64,000 nucleotides of DNA from an uncultured Holophagaceae bacterium (GTDB taxonomy: Bacteria > Acidobacteriota > Holophagae > Holophagales > Holophagaceae): assembly GCA_903857495.1 (NCBI GenBank), contig CAIOFF010000005.1, positions 1 through 64,000 of the forward strand. The letters are read 5' to 3'. How positions within the stretch are numbered: the stretch's first letter is position 1; the number at the start of each line of letters is the position of its first letter. A model generated the notes under the pieces. It was given only the letters and a program-made list of their open reading frames with translations, was not told the origin of the DNA and made no database searches. Shown here in pieces: positions 10,209-19,704 of this stretch. The position numbers and the translations under genes were made by a program.

Positions 10209-11210
10209 ATGTCCGACCGGTACTCGAAGCAGCGCATTTTTTTAGGCCGCGAGGCGGACGCGGGTCTGCGCGCGAAGCGGGTGGCGGTGCTGGGGCTGGG
10301 CGCGCTGGGCTCGGTCATCGCCCCCTGGCTGGCCCGGGCCGGCGTGGGGCACCTCACCCTCATCGACCGGGACCTGGTCGAGGAGAGCAACCTCCAGCGG
10401 CAGCTGCTCTACGGCGAGGCGGACCTGGGCCAGGCCAAGGCCGAAGTGGCCGCCCGGCGGCTGGCGGAGGCCAACTCCACGGTCGAGCTGCAGGCCGTGG
10501 TGGCCGACCTCACCAGCGGCAACGCCCGGGAGCTGCTCTCGGGCTTCGACCTCATCTGTGACGGCACCGACAACTTCGAGGCCCGGTTCCTCATCAACGA
10601 TGTCGCCATCCTCACGGGCACGCCCTGGATCTACGCGGGCGCCATCGGGGGCGAGGGCGTGGTCTGGCCCCTGCACCCGCCCCACACGCCCTGCCTCCGC
10701 TGCCTGCTGGAGGAGCCCCCCGCAGGCGGCGACGTGGACACCTGCGACAGTGCCGGCGTGCTGGGCCCCACCGTGGGCATCATCGGCAGCTGGGCGGCCC
10801 TGGAGGCCCTGAAGGTGCTCACGGGCAAGGCGCCCCACGCGGACCTCGCGCGCTTCGACTTCTGGCAGGACGAGCGGCAGTTCCTGAAGCCCCCAAAGAC
10901 CCGCTGCCGCTTCTGCAGCGACCGCGTCACCGAGTTCCTGGACGCGCGGTGGACCCTGAAGGCCAGCCTCCTCTGCGGCCTGGAGGGCGTGCAGATCCGC
11001 GTGAACCCCCCCGGGAGGCTCGACCTCGCCATGCTGAAGGGCCGGCTGGAGGCCCGCACCCACGGTCCCTGGAAGCTGGCCGGGATGATGCTGCGGGGCC
11101 GCGAGGGCGCCGACGAGATCACCCTCTTCGCCGACGGCCGCGCCCTCGTCCACGGCCCCATGACCCCCGAGCGCGCCCGCAGCTGGTACACGGAGGTCGT
11201 CGGGTGCTGA
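10209..11210 (+). CDS. ThiF/MoeB-type adenylyltransferase
   Basis: A 333-aa E1-like enzyme that adenylates the C-terminal glycine of a ubiquitin-like sulfur carrier (ThiS or MoaD type). Seen: the ATP-binding GLGALGS loop near residue 35, LIDRDLVEESNLQRQ, CDGTDNFEARFLIN, and two zinc-binding pairs CLRC and CRFC. Past the last pair there is an extra C-terminal segment of about 80 residues (from TEFLDARW) that is reminiscent of a small accessory domain; it lacks an obvious rhodanese Cys. No sulfur-carrier gene is next to it, so ThiF and MoeB cannot be told apart. The ribosome site GGAG is unusually close to the ATG. Confidence 0.88.
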   Translation: MSDRYSKQRIFLGREADAGLRAKRVAVLGLGALGSVIAPWLARAGVGHLTLIDRDLVEESNLQRQLLYGEADLGQAKAEVAARRLAEANSTVELQAVVADLTSGNARELLSGFDLICDGTDNFEARFLINDVAILTGTPWIYAGAIGGEGVVWPLHPPHTPCLRCLLEEPPAGGDVDTCDSAGVLGPTVGIIGSWAALEALKVLTGKAPHADLARFDFWQDERQFLKPPKTRCRFCSDRVTEFLDARWTLKASLLCGLEGVQIRVNPPGRLDLAMLKGRLEARTHGPWKLAGMMLRGREGADEITLFADGRALVHGPMTPERARSWYTEVVGC

Positions 11211-11222
11211 AAAAGATTTTTC

Positions 11223-11343
11223 ACCGCAGAGAACACAGAGAGCGCAGAGGAAAAGCAATCTGGGCCGATGGCAGCCGTCCAACGACATGCGCAGTTCCCG
11301 GCATCCCTTCTTCCTTCTCTGCGCCCTCTGCGTCCTCTGCGGT
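11223..11343. repeat. Palindromic intergenic repeat, copy 2 (CGCAGAG family)
   Basis: Left arm accgcagagaacacagag... and right arm ending cctctgcggt pair over about 29 bp with few mismatches, around an 62-bp centre. It fills the gap between the ThiF-like gene and rdgB. The right arm ends about 27 bp before the rdgB ATG, where no Shine-Dalgarno sequence can be seen. It shares the cgcagag core with the element at 6108-6219. Confidence 0.7.
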
Positions 11344-11370
11344 TGGCGTTTTCTTTTCTGGACGCCCCCC

Positions 11371-11957
11371 ATGCTGAAGCTGCTGCTCGCCTCCCGCAAT
11401 GCGGGCAAGCTCCGGGAGTTCGCGGAGCTGCTGCCGGGCTTCACGCTGGTGCCCTGGCCCGCGGACGCGCCGGAGCTGCCGGAGACCGGCGCCTTCTTCC
11501 AGGACAACGCCCTGCAGAAGGCCGAGGGGGCGCGGGCCTGGTGGCAGGCGCACGGCACAGAGCCCGTGGACGCGGTGCTGGCGGACGACTCGGGCCTCTG
11601 CGTGGACGCCCTCTGGGGCGGACCTGGCGTGCTGAGCGCCCGGTTCGCGCAGGACCTGGCCTCCTACACCGACCGCAACCGCCGCCTGCTGGCCATGCTG
11701 CCCGAGGGTGCGGACCGGACCGCGCGGTTCGTGTGCGTCCTGGCCTGCGTGCCCCTGCCCGGCGAGCCCTTCACCGTCAGCGGCGCCGTGGAGGGCACCC
11801 TGGCCTTCGAGCACCGGGGCAGCCAGGGCTTCGGCTACGACCCGATCTTCCTTCCCGATGGCTTCGACCGGACCTTCGGCGAGCTCTCCTCGGAGATCAA
11901 GCACACTCTCAGCCACCGGGCCCGGGCCTGTGCCGCGCTGCTGCAGAAGCTCCGCCG

Positions 11958-11961
<4 letters not shown>
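11371..11961 (+). CDS. rdgB: Non-canonical purine NTP pyrophosphatase (RdgB/HAM1)
   Basis: A 196-aa house-cleaning enzyme that hydrolyses dITP, XTP and ITP to the monophosphates and keeps deaminated purines out of DNA. Family hallmarks: LLLASRNAGKLREF at the N-terminus, ADDSGLCVDAL (catalytic Asp), the QGFGYDPIF loop and a final SHRARA. The frame is open from 11287, but that part lies inside the palindromic repeat; the ATG at 11371 gives the family N-terminus. There is no ribosome site in front of it, which is odd. Its stop overlaps the next gene's GTG. Confidence 0.93.
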
Positions 11962-12887
<926 letters not shown>

Positions 12888-12894
12888 TTACGAC

Positions 12895-12912
12895 CTCTGC
12901 GAGAGTTGTTCC
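12895..12912. repeat. Half copy of the CGCAGAG palindromic repeat
   Basis: The 18 bases ctctgcgagagttgttcc match the right arm of the element at 6203-6220 at 16 positions. No left arm is present within 200 bp. It lies between convergent genes. Confidence 0.5.
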
Positions 12913-12952
12913 TGAAGGTAATCCTTTCCCATTCCCTGCAAACAGGATGGTC

Positions 12953-13774
12953 TCAGGGCTTCCGCAGGAAGAGCCGGGGATCCACGCGGGCGTTGTTGAG
13001 GCTGAGGGACCAGTGCAGGTGAGGTCCGGTGGCGCGTCCGGTCCGGCCCACGAGGCCAAGCGGGTCGCCGGCCTTCAGCACCTGGCCCTGCTTGACGGTG
13101 ATCTTCGAGAGGTGCGCGAAGAGGCTGACCACACCCTCGCCGTGGGCCAGAAACACCGCGTTGCCGCTGAAAAAGAAGTCCCCGGTCAGCACCACCACGC
13201 CCGCCGCTGGGGCACGCACCACCTGGCCCGCGGGCGCCTTGATGTCGAGTCCCGAGTGCGGGGCCCGCGGCTCGCCGTTGAAGACCCGGCGCAGCCCGAA
13301 GGAGCCCGTGAGGCCGCCCGGCGTGGGCTGGTGGAAGCTGAGCGAGGGGACGATTCCCTCGGGCCAGGCCTTCCAGGCCGGCGCCATCAGGGCCTGCTCC
13401 CTGGCGATGCGGACCTCGTCCTCGGGGTCCGGGGTCACCAGCCGCTTGTTCTCCAGGCGCAGGCGCTGCTCGGGGTAGTGCTTGGGCTGGATCGAAAAGG
13501 TGACGGCGCGGCCATCGACTTCCACCGCGTCCGGGCCGGGCTTCGCGCTCAGCGGCAGGCCCACCACCGCCTGCCAGCCGCCGCCGCTCCGGCGCGTCAG
13601 CACCGGCTCACCGTGGTAGCTCACCTTCGGGGCCTGCGCCCCGGCCGGGAGGGCGAGGAGGGCGACGCCTCCGGGCACGGGTGAGGCCTTGAGGGTGGTG
13701 TCCTTCACGGCCCTGGCCGGGCTCGGCAGACCCGCCGCCAGGACGACCAACAGCGCCCAGCCGCGGAGGCTCAC
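12953..13774 (-). CDS. Secreted M23-family (LytM) peptidase
   Basis: A 273-aa protein with a signal peptide (MSLRGWALLVVLAAGLPSPARA), an Ig-like beta-rich middle part, and a C-terminal M23 endopeptidase domain about 150-270. Zinc ligands are visible in HSGLDIKAP, and the catalytic HLHWS is near the end. Such proteins cleave or remodel peptidoglycan cross-bridges, or activate amidases. GTG start at 13774 overlaps the stop of the cupin gene. It is the last gene of the mtnP operon. Confidence 0.9.
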   Translation of the reverse strand: MSLRGWALLVVLAAGLPSPARAVKDTTLKASPVPGGVALLALPAGAQAPKVSYHGEPVLTRRSGGGWQAVVGLPLSAKPGPDAVEVDGRAVTFSIQPKHYPEQRLRLENKRLVTPDPEDEVRIAREQALMAPAWKAWPEGIVPSLSFHQPTPGGLTGSFGLRRVFNGEPRAPHSGLDIKAPAGQVVRAPAAGVVVLTGDFFFSGNAVFLAHGEGVVSLFAHLSKITVKQGQVLKAGDPLGLVGRTGRATGPHLHWSLSLNNARVDPRLFLRKP

Positions 13775-14136
13775 TCTGGCGCTCCGGGCTCCGGAGATCG
13801 GGTGAGCACCCCGAGAAAGGTGAGCGGCGCAGCCGAGTCGTTGATCAGTCCGTGACTGCCGCCGGCCTTCACCAGGAACAGGTCTCCGGCCCCCACGGGA
13901 AAGCGCTCGCCATTGAGGACGCCCACGCCCTTGCCCGCCAGGATCAGGTAGAGGTCCTCGGTGTTGGGATGGGGGTGCTCGCCGATGGTGGCACCGGGCT
14001 CCAGCGTCGTGGTGCCGAGGCTGAGGATGCCCGCCATGTCGCCGAGCTTCAGCAGCTCCATGCCCCGGGTCACGCCCAGGCCGCCCCGGACATTGAGTTT
14101 GGTCTCCAAAGGCACTTCAGCGCTGCGTCGGATCAA
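13771..14136 (-). CDS. Single-domain cupin protein
   Basis: A 121-aa cupin. The first cupin motif is present as GEHPHPNTEDLYLILAGKG and the second as GDLFLVKAGGSHGL, giving three His and a Glu as likely metal ligands. I place the start at a TTG (14136) that overlaps the preceding stop and follows a strong GGGAGG at a five-base distance; a GTG seven codons later is less likely. Function may be a small-molecule isomerase, dioxygenase or sensor; not predictable. Confidence 0.83.
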   Translation of the reverse strand: MIRRSAEVPLETKLNVRGGLGVTRGMELLKLGDMAGILSLGTTTLEPGATIGEHPHPNTEDLYLILAGKGVGVLNGERFPVGAGDLFLVKAGGSHGLINDSAAPLTFLGVLTRSPEPGAPE

Positions 14137-14612
14137 GGTTCCCTCCCGGGGACAGGTGTGGCATCGGGGCTGGCGTCGGCTTCGCCCTCGGCGACCATCC
14201 CCTTGAGTCCGGCCTCGCGCATCTTCACCGCCTCCTGGTAGGCGGCGAGGACGGCGGTGCGGACCCGCAGGTACGAGGTCTCGGTGACCTTGGTGTTGAA
14301 GCTGAGGGTGGCCACCAGGTAGTCGCGGCCGTCCGGCATGGTCTGGGGGGCGCTCACCTGCACCTGGGGCGGCATGATGGCCGAGCTGCTGCCCTCCCGC
14401 AGACGCACGGACTGGAGGTCGCACCAGGCCTGCAGGCGGGGCGTCACGGCCAGCGCCTCCTCCGGCGAGCCCACCATCACCCGCCCGTAGAGCGTGAAGA
14501 AGAGGCGCAGCTGCGGCGGGTCGAAGGAGTGGTTGAGGTAGCCCGACATGCTGGCGATCTGCTGGAAGTCCTTCAGCAGGGCCTGCAGCTTGGGGCTGGG
14601 CGCCTGGGCCAT
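14133..14612 (-). CDS. Conserved hypothetical protein, 159 aa
   Basis: A soluble protein with no signal peptide. It begins with a helical part (LQALLKDFQQIASMSGYLNHSF), continues with alternating strands, and ends with a helix (RTAVLAAYQEAVKMREAG) and a charged tail. I do not recognise the family. The ATG at 14612 overlaps the stop of mtnP (TGATG) and its own stop overlaps the TTG of the cupin gene, so it is translationally coupled on both sides. Confidence 0.75.
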   Translation of the reverse strand: MAQAPSPKLQALLKDFQQIASMSGYLNHSFDPPQLRLFFTLYGRVMVGSPEEALAVTPRLQAWCDLQSVRLREGSSSAIMPPQVQVSAPQTMPDGRDYLVATLSFNTKVTETSYLRVRTAVLAAYQEAVKMREAGLKGMVAEGEADASPDATPVPGREP

Positions 14613-15484
14613 CAGCCCACCCCGTAGCCGTACTTCGCGACCAGCAGGGCCAGGCGCTCGCGGGTCTCCCGGGGCACCACCGCCGGGGCCGTGAAGAGGG
14701 CCGCCTTGAGGGTGTCGCCGCAGGCACAGGTGCGGGCGGCGTGGCTCAGCAGCGGCACCGCGGCGCGCAGCAGGCGCTGGGCCTTGTCCACGTTGGCGTG
14801 CATGACCTCCAGCACCGAGGCGGCGTCCACGCCCTCGGCCTCCTCGCGCCAGGCATCGTAGTCCGTCACCAGGGCGATGCAGGCGTAGCAGAGCTCCGCC
14901 TCCCGGGCCAGACGGGCCTCGGTCACCTGGGTCATGCCGATGAGATCGGCGCCCCAGCTCTGGTGCAGGCGGCTCTCGGCCTGGGTGGAGAAGGCCGGGC
15001 CCTCCATGCACACGTAGGTCGCGCCGCCCTCGATGGGCAGATCCAGCTCCCGGCCCTCGGCCAGGAGCGTCTCCGACAGGTGGAGGCAGGTGGGCTCGGC
15101 AAAGCTGACGTGGGCCACCAGGCCCTCGCCGAAGAAGGTGTCCTGACGGTGCCGGGTCTTGTCGATGAACTGCTTGGCGAGGCGGAGCTGGCCGGGCTCG
15201 TGGGCCTCCTGGAGGCTGCCCACGGCGGACACGGAGATCAGACGCTCGACGCCCAGGGACTTGAGGGCCCAGATGTTGGCGCGGTAGTTCACCTCGCTGG
15301 GGGTGAAGCGGTGCCCCTCGCCGTGGCGGGCCAGGAAGGCCACGGGCGCCCCATCCAGCTGGCCCAGGGCCACGGGGCCCGAGGGCTCCCCGAAGGGCGT
15401 GGCCACCGCCACGGACCGGTCCAGGACTAGGCCCTCCATCTGATAGAGGCCGCTGCCGCCAATGATGCCGATGGGTGCTCGCAT
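14612..15484 (-). CDS. mtnP: S-methyl-5'-thioadenosine (or purine nucleoside) phosphorylase
   Basis: A 290-aa nucleoside phosphorylase of the MTAP family, which splits 5'-methylthioadenosine into adenine and methylthioribose-1-phosphate in methionine salvage. Motifs: IGIIGGSGLY at the N-terminus, RHGEGHRFTPSEVNYRANIW for phosphate and sugar, and MEGPAFSTQAESRLHQSWGADLIGMT for the base pocket. The base-recognition Asp occurs in VTDYDAW. A few family members prefer inosine or guanosine, so the substrate is provisional. First gene of an overlapping four-gene operon, divergent from the cobalamin riboswitch. Confidence 0.9.
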   Translation of the reverse strand: MRAPIGIIGGSGLYQMEGLVLDRSVAVATPFGEPSGPVALGQLDGAPVAFLARHGEGHRFTPSEVNYRANIWALKSLGVERLISVSAVGSLQEAHEPGQLRLAKQFIDKTRHRQDTFFGEGLVAHVSFAEPTCLHLSETLLAEGRELDLPIEGGATYVCMEGPAFSTQAESRLHQSWGADLIGMTQVTEARLAREAELCYACIALVTDYDAWREEAEGVDAASVLEVMHANVDKAQRLLRAAVPLLSHAARTCACGDTLKAALFTAPAVVPRETRERLALLVAKYGYGVG

Positions 15485-15529
15485 CCGTCCATTCTACTTG
15501 CCCCGGGCCCCGGGCCGTGGTTCTCTTGG

Positions 15530-15775
15530 AGTCCTGACAATCTGTGTTGGATGTTCGGGAAGCAGGTTCGAATCCTGCGCTGCCCCGCAACGGTATGCAC
15601 CACGCGCCTTGCAGTCTGATCCGCGTGAGACCTGAGACCTTCTGGAAGCCCCCGGAGCCATGCGCGGGCAGCCTCCAGGAAGCTGAAGCCCGAGTCACTG
15701 GGAGGAATCCCGGGAAGGCCCGGGGGGAGCCTCCAAGCCCCTGTCGCGTGTGAGCCCGGAGACCGGTCCTGCACC
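15530..15775 (+). ncRNA. Cobalamin riboswitch
   Basis: The leader contains the conserved adenosylcobalamin aptamer elements in order: GAAGCAGGTTCGAATCCTGC with GCTGCCCCGCAACGGTA (15557-15596), AGTCTGATCCG, GAAGCCCGAGTCACTGG with CGGGAAGGC, and a B12-box-like GAGCCCGGAGACCGG (about 15752-15765). The outer P1 ends are approximate. The riboswitch precedes btuB by about 85 bp and, by family rule, shuts expression of the uptake operon when cobalamin is high. The GC-rich stretch at 15783-15840 may form the expression platform. Together with this, the 373-bp gap 15485-15857 is accounted for. Confidence 0.92.
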
Positions 15776-15857
15776 TCACCCCCCGTCGCGGGCACGGGCC
15801 GGGCCATGGTCCCTCGCGGATCCGCCCTGCCGCCGCGGCTTCATGCGTGGAGGCATG

Positions 15858-17894
15858 ATGGGCCATTCCCGAGCTCTCTTCATCCTGGCGGCTGTGTCCG
15901 CCCTCTCTCCCGCCGCCCGGTCCGCCGACGCCCCGGACCGGAAGCCCGGCGAGGCCACGGTCACGGTCAATGCCGAGACCCAGCCTGTGGAGGTCACCCG
16001 CACCCCGGCCCCCGTGCGCATTGTGGAGGCCGACGAGCTGGCCCGGCTGGGCAGCCGCACCCTCGCGGAGCTGCTGGAGGTGCTCCAGCCCGGGGCCGTG
16101 ATGGCCACCGGCGGCGCCGGCAGCCAGGCCTCGGCCTTCCTCAACGGCACCCTGAGCCGCAACATCGTGATCCTGCTGGACGGCCTGCGGCTCAACGACC
16201 CCACGGCCATCAGCCCGGACCTGGGCGCCCTCAGCCTGGTGGGCATCGCCCGGGTGGAGCTGATCCTGGGGCCCGCCTCGGTGCTCTACGGCAGCGACGC
16301 CATCGGGGGCGTCATCGCTCTCACCAGCCTGGGCCGCGGGGAGGCCGGGTTCCATGGCCAGACGGCCCTGAAGGTGGGCACGGACGGCCAGCGGGGCGGC
16401 TCTGCCCAGGTGCAGCTCAGCGGTGAGCGGAACTGGATCGCCGCGGGCGCCGAGGCGCAGCGGCAGGAGAGCCCCTTCCCCGGGGACGCCTTCCGGCAAG
16501 CTGGCGGCTTCCTCCGCCTGGGCGCCAGCCTCGGCGGGCTGGACCTCAGCGCCACCTACCGCAACACGGGGCAGACCGCCTCGGTGCCCTTCGCCACCAG
16601 CGGCTGGCCCGCGGCGCGCAGCTACGATCCCAGCCGCGAGACCCGCGCCCGGCAGGAGAGCTGGGGCGCGAGCCTGCGCTGGACCCTGGGCCCGGGCCTC
16701 GTGCTGGAGAACCGGCTGCAGGCCGCCTCGGGCCTCACCAGCGATCCCGACGGCTCCCACCGGCAGCAGACGGACCGGGACTTCAAGCGGGTCGAGGACC
16801 AGCTGACCCTGCACTGGACGCCCCTCAGCACCCTCCGTCTCTCGGCCCGCCTAGAGGGTCGCGAGGACACCAGCCACGCGAAGAACTACTACGACCCGGC
16901 GACCTACGCGGCGGTGCCCTACCGGGGCGAGGGCCGCGACCTCGCGGGCGCCCTCGAGATGCGCTGGACCCTGGCGCCCGGCCTGGACTGGGTCGCGGGC
17001 CTGCGCCGGGATGGCGGCCACCGGGACCTCACCCGCGCCGACACCGGTGCCCGGGAGCGGGCGGGCAGCGCCGAGGCCACCACCTGGCGCTCGGGCCTCA
17101 ACTGGGTGGTCGCCCCGGAGCTGCGCCTCTACGCCAGCGCCGGCCAGGGCTTCCGCATGCCCAACACCACGGAGTTCACCCTCAACGCCCAGGCCCAGAC
17201 CCAGGATGGCAAGGCCTACCCGCTGCAGCCGGAGCGGAGCCGCACCTTCCAGCTCGGCGCCACCGGGCTGGTCGCCGGCCACTGGGAATACCGGCTCGAA
17301 GCCCAGCGCACCCGCGTCAGCGACCTGCTGGCCTACGTCTACGACACCAGCTTCGCCTGGCCTCCGCTCTACACCTCGCACTACCTCAACAGCGGCAGCA
17401 TCCAGGCCCAGAGCCTGGAGGGCGCCCTGGGCTGGCGCGGCGGCGGCGACGTGGCCTTCGGGGCCGACCTGATGGCGCGCAGCCAGGAGACCCGGGACCT
17501 GGACCACGACACGGCCGGGCAGCGCTACGGCCAGCAGAACAGCGCCATCCTGCGGCACCCCTTCTTCACCTGCGGCGTGGCGGCCTTCGTCCAGGCCAGG
17601 GCCTGGCGGGCGGACCTGCGCCTCGACCGCGTCGGCCCCCGCTACGACCTGAGCGACACCACCTACGAGGTGCTCTCCACCGGCAGCCCCACCCGGGACC
17701 TGAGCCTGGGCCTGTCGCATGAGCCCCTGAAGGGCCTGGTCCTCGCCCTCCGCGGCGAGCACCTGCTGCAGCCCCGGCAGACGGTGCAGGACTGGCTGAC
17801 CGGACGCCAGAACCATAACGGCGACGCGGCCCTGGTCTACGGCTTCCCGGCGCCGGGACCCCGCTGGTCCCTCAGCGCCACCTGGAGGTGGTGA
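15858..17894 (+). CDS. btuB: TonB-dependent cobalamin receptor
   Basis: A 678-aa outer-membrane receptor: signal peptide (SRALFILAAVSALSPAARS), a TonB-box-like segment (GEATVTVNA), plug domain about 55-170 (LAELLEVLQPGAV, VILLDGLRLNDP, VELILGPASVLYGSDAIGGVI) and a 22-stranded barrel ending in SLSATWRW with a terminal aromatic Trp. The start at 15858 has GGAGG four bases upstream; ATGs at 15843 and 15855 are in frame but badly spaced. The B12 riboswitch and the btuFCD genes behind it fix the substrate as a corrinoid. Confidence 0.92.
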   Translation: MGHSRALFILAAVSALSPAARSADAPDRKPGEATVTVNAETQPVEVTRTPAPVRIVEADELARLGSRTLAELLEVLQPGAVMATGGAGSQASAFLNGTLSRNIVILLDGLRLNDPTAISPDLGALSLVGIARVELILGPASVLYGSDAIGGVIALTSLGRGEAGFHGQTALKVGTDGQRGGSAQVQLSGERNWIAAGAEAQRQESPFPGDAFRQAGGFLRLGASLGGLDLSATYRNTGQTASVPFATSGWPAARSYDPSRETRARQESWGASLRWTLGPGLVLENRLQAASGLTSDPDGSHRQQTDRDFKRVEDQLTLHWTPLSTLRLSARLEGREDTSHAKNYYDPATYAAVPYRGEGRDLAGALEMRWTLAPGLDWVAGLRRDGGHRDLTRADTGARERAGSAEATTWRSGLNWVVAPELRLYASAGQGFRMPNTTEFTLNAQAQTQDGKAYPLQPERSRTFQLGATGLVAGHWEYRLEAQRTRVSDLLAYVYDTSFAWPPLYTSHYLNSGSIQAQSLEGALGWRGGGDVAFGADLMARSQETRDLDHDTAGQRYGQQNSAILRHPFFTCGVAAFVQARAWRADLRLDRVGPRYDLSDTTYEVLSTGSPTRDLSLGLSHEPLKGLVLALRGEHLLQPRQTVQDWLTGRQNHNGDAALVYGFPAPGPRWSLSATWRW

Positions 17895-18721
17895 TGACGC
17901 GGCTGCTCCTCGCCCTGCTGCTGGTCCTGGCGCTGCCTCTCGGGGCGGCCCGGCCGCAGCGCGTGGTGAGCCAGGCCGTGGGCACCGATGAGCTGCTGCT
18001 GGCCCTGGCGGATCCCGGCCAGATCGCGGCCCTCAGCCACATCGCCCAGGACGCCCGGTTCAGCCCCGTGGCCGCCGAGGCCAAGCGCTTCCCCACCATC
18101 CGCGAGAGCGACGCCGAGAGCGTCCTGCGCTTCCGGCCGGATCTGGTGCTTGCCACCACCTTCACCCGGCCCGAGACCCTGAGTCTGCTCCGGCGCGCCG
18201 GGGTCCACCTCGTGGTGCTGGACCGCTTCGACACGCTGGAGGACGTCTACGCCAGCCTCCAGCTGCTGGGGCGGGAGCTGGGCCAGGAGGCGCGGGCCGA
18301 GGCCCTGATCGCCCAGTCACGGAGTCGCGCGGCAGCCCTGGCGGCGCGCCTGCGAGGCGTAAAGCCCGTGCGCGTGCTCAGCGCCACCATCTATCCCTTC
18401 ACCTCCGGCACCGGCACCACCTTCCAGGATCTCTGTGACCATGCGGGCGCCCTGAACGTCGCGGCGGAAGCGGGTCTCCGGGGCCACGCGCCCACGCCCT
18501 CGGAGCGCCTCCTCCTGTGGAACGCCGAGGTGCTGGTCGTCTCCGACGATCCGGGCATCCAGGCCCGCCTGGGCGAGATCCCGCACTACCGCGCCCTGCC
18601 CGCCTTCCGAGCCGGACGGCTGGTCCCGGTGCCCGGCGCCATGATGTCCAGCCTCTCCCACCACCGCATCGCCGCCTATGAAGTGCTGGCGCGGGCCCTG
18701 CATCCGGACCGGTTCCGGTGA
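17894..18721 (+). CDS. btuF: Cobalamin ABC transporter, periplasmic binding protein
   Basis: A 275-aa class III binding protein (BtuF/FepB-like). It has a signal peptide (MTRLLLALLLVLALPLGAA) and two lobes joined by a long helix (LEDVYASLQLLGRELGQEARAEALIAQ). The ATG overlaps the btuB stop and follows GGAGG. It hands the corrinoid from the receptor to BtuC. Conserved lobe features are RPDLVLATTF and the C-terminal SLSHHRIAAYEVLARALHP. Confidence 0.87.
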   Translation: MTRLLLALLLVLALPLGAARPQRVVSQAVGTDELLLALADPGQIAALSHIAQDARFSPVAAEAKRFPTIRESDAESVLRFRPDLVLATTFTRPETLSLLRRAGVHLVVLDRFDTLEDVYASLQLLGRELGQEARAEALIAQSRSRAAALAARLRGVKPVRVLSATIYPFTSGTGTTFQDLCDHAGALNVAAEAGLRGHAPTPSERLLLWNAEVLVVSDDPGIQARLGEIPHYRALPAFRAGRLVPVPGAMMSSLSHHRIAAYEVLARALHPDRFR

Positions 18722-19704
18722 GAGCCCGCGCCGCCATCCCCGTCCTGCTGGCCCTGCTCGCCGCCGCCTTCCTGGCCTCGCTGGCCTTCGGCGAGATGCG
18801 CCTGAGCTTCAGCCAGGTGCTGGCGGCCCTCCAGGGGGGTGGCGACGAGATCGCCCGCACGGTCGTCCGGGACTTCCGGCTGCCCCGGGCCCTGGTGGGC
18901 ATGGCCGTGGGCGCGGCGCTGGGCGCCAGCGGCGTGGTGATGCAGGCCTTCTTCCGCAACCCCCTGGCCAGTCCCGGGTTGCTCGGCGTCAGCAGCGGCG
19001 GGGCACTCGGCGCCGTGGCCGTGCTGGCCATGGGCCCCGTGCTGGGCTTCGCCTCGGCCACCCTGTGGGCGTTGCCCCTGGCCTCCGTGGCCGGGGCCTT
19101 CGCCGCCACGGGGGCGGTCCTGATGCTGGCCCAGCGGGGCGCGGGCACCGAGCGGCTGCTGCTCTCGGGCGTCGCCCTCAACGCCCTCCTGGGGGCGGGC
19201 ACCAGCTTCCTGCTCACCACCACCGCGGGCCACTTCGAGGTGAACGCGCAGATCCTCTTCTGGCTCATGGGCGGCCTGGAGAGTCGCAGCTGGGAGCACG
19301 TGTGGATGGGCGGCCCTCCGATCCTGGCCGCCTGCCTGCTGCTGCTGCCCCTGGGACGCCCCATGGACCTGCTCAGCCTGGGCGAGCAGAGCGCCCAGAG
19401 TCTCGGCGTGGACGTGCGGCGGCTCCGCTTCCAGCTGATCCTGCTGTCCACGATCCTCACCGCCCTGGCCACAGCCGTGGCGGGCATGGTGGGCTTCGTC
19501 GGCCTGGTGGTGCCCCACGTGATGCGCCTGGCCTTCGGCCCAGACCACCGGCGGCTGCTGCCCTACTCCATGCTCGGCGGAGCGACCTTCCTGCTGGCCT
19601 GCGACCTGGTCACGCGCACCTTTCCCCTGGGCCTGCGGCTGGGCGTGGTCACGGCCTTGATCGGCGGGCCGTTCTTCCTCTGGCTCCTGCGGAGGCCGCA
19701 GTGA
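18718..19704 (+). CDS. btuC: Cobalamin ABC transporter, permease
   Basis: A 328-aa FecCD-family permease with about ten transmembrane helices. Family markers: RLPRALVGMAVGAALGASGVVMQ, RNPLASPGLLGVSSGGALGAV and, near the C-terminus, GMVGFVGLVVPHVMRL with the cytoplasmic loop that docks on the ATPase. The GTG start overlaps the btuF stop (GTGA). It forms a homodimer with BtuD. Confidence 0.92.
   Translation: MRARAAIPVLLALLAAAFLASLAFGEMRLSFSQVLAALQGGGDEIARTVVRDFRLPRALVGMAVGAALGASGVVMQAFFRNPLASPGLLGVSSGGALGAVAVLAMGPVLGFASATLWALPLASVAGAFAATGAVLMLAQRGAGTERLLLSGVALNALLGAGTSFLLTTTAGHFEVNAQILFWLMGGLESRSWEHVWMGGPPILAACLLLLPLGRPMDLLSLGEQSAQSLGVDVRRLRFQLILLSTILTALATAVAGMVGFVGLVVPHVMRLAFGPDHRRLLPYSMLGGATFLLACDLVTRTFPLGLRLGVVTALIGGPFFLWLLRRPQ

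Noticed and set aside
6108-11343. Repeats considered as CRISPR
   Set aside because: The repeats are inverted, not regularly spaced direct repeats, there are no spacers, and no cas genes are present.
15557-15590. GGTTCGAATCC resembling a tRNA T-arm
   Set aside because: No acceptor stem or anticodon arm fits; the bases belong to the conserved core of the cobalamin riboswitch.
14133-16814. 893-codon open frame across mtnP and btuB on the minus strand
   Set aside because: Only its last 159 codons are the real gene at 14133-14612; the rest is a shadow of mtnP and the antisense of btuB and the riboswitch.
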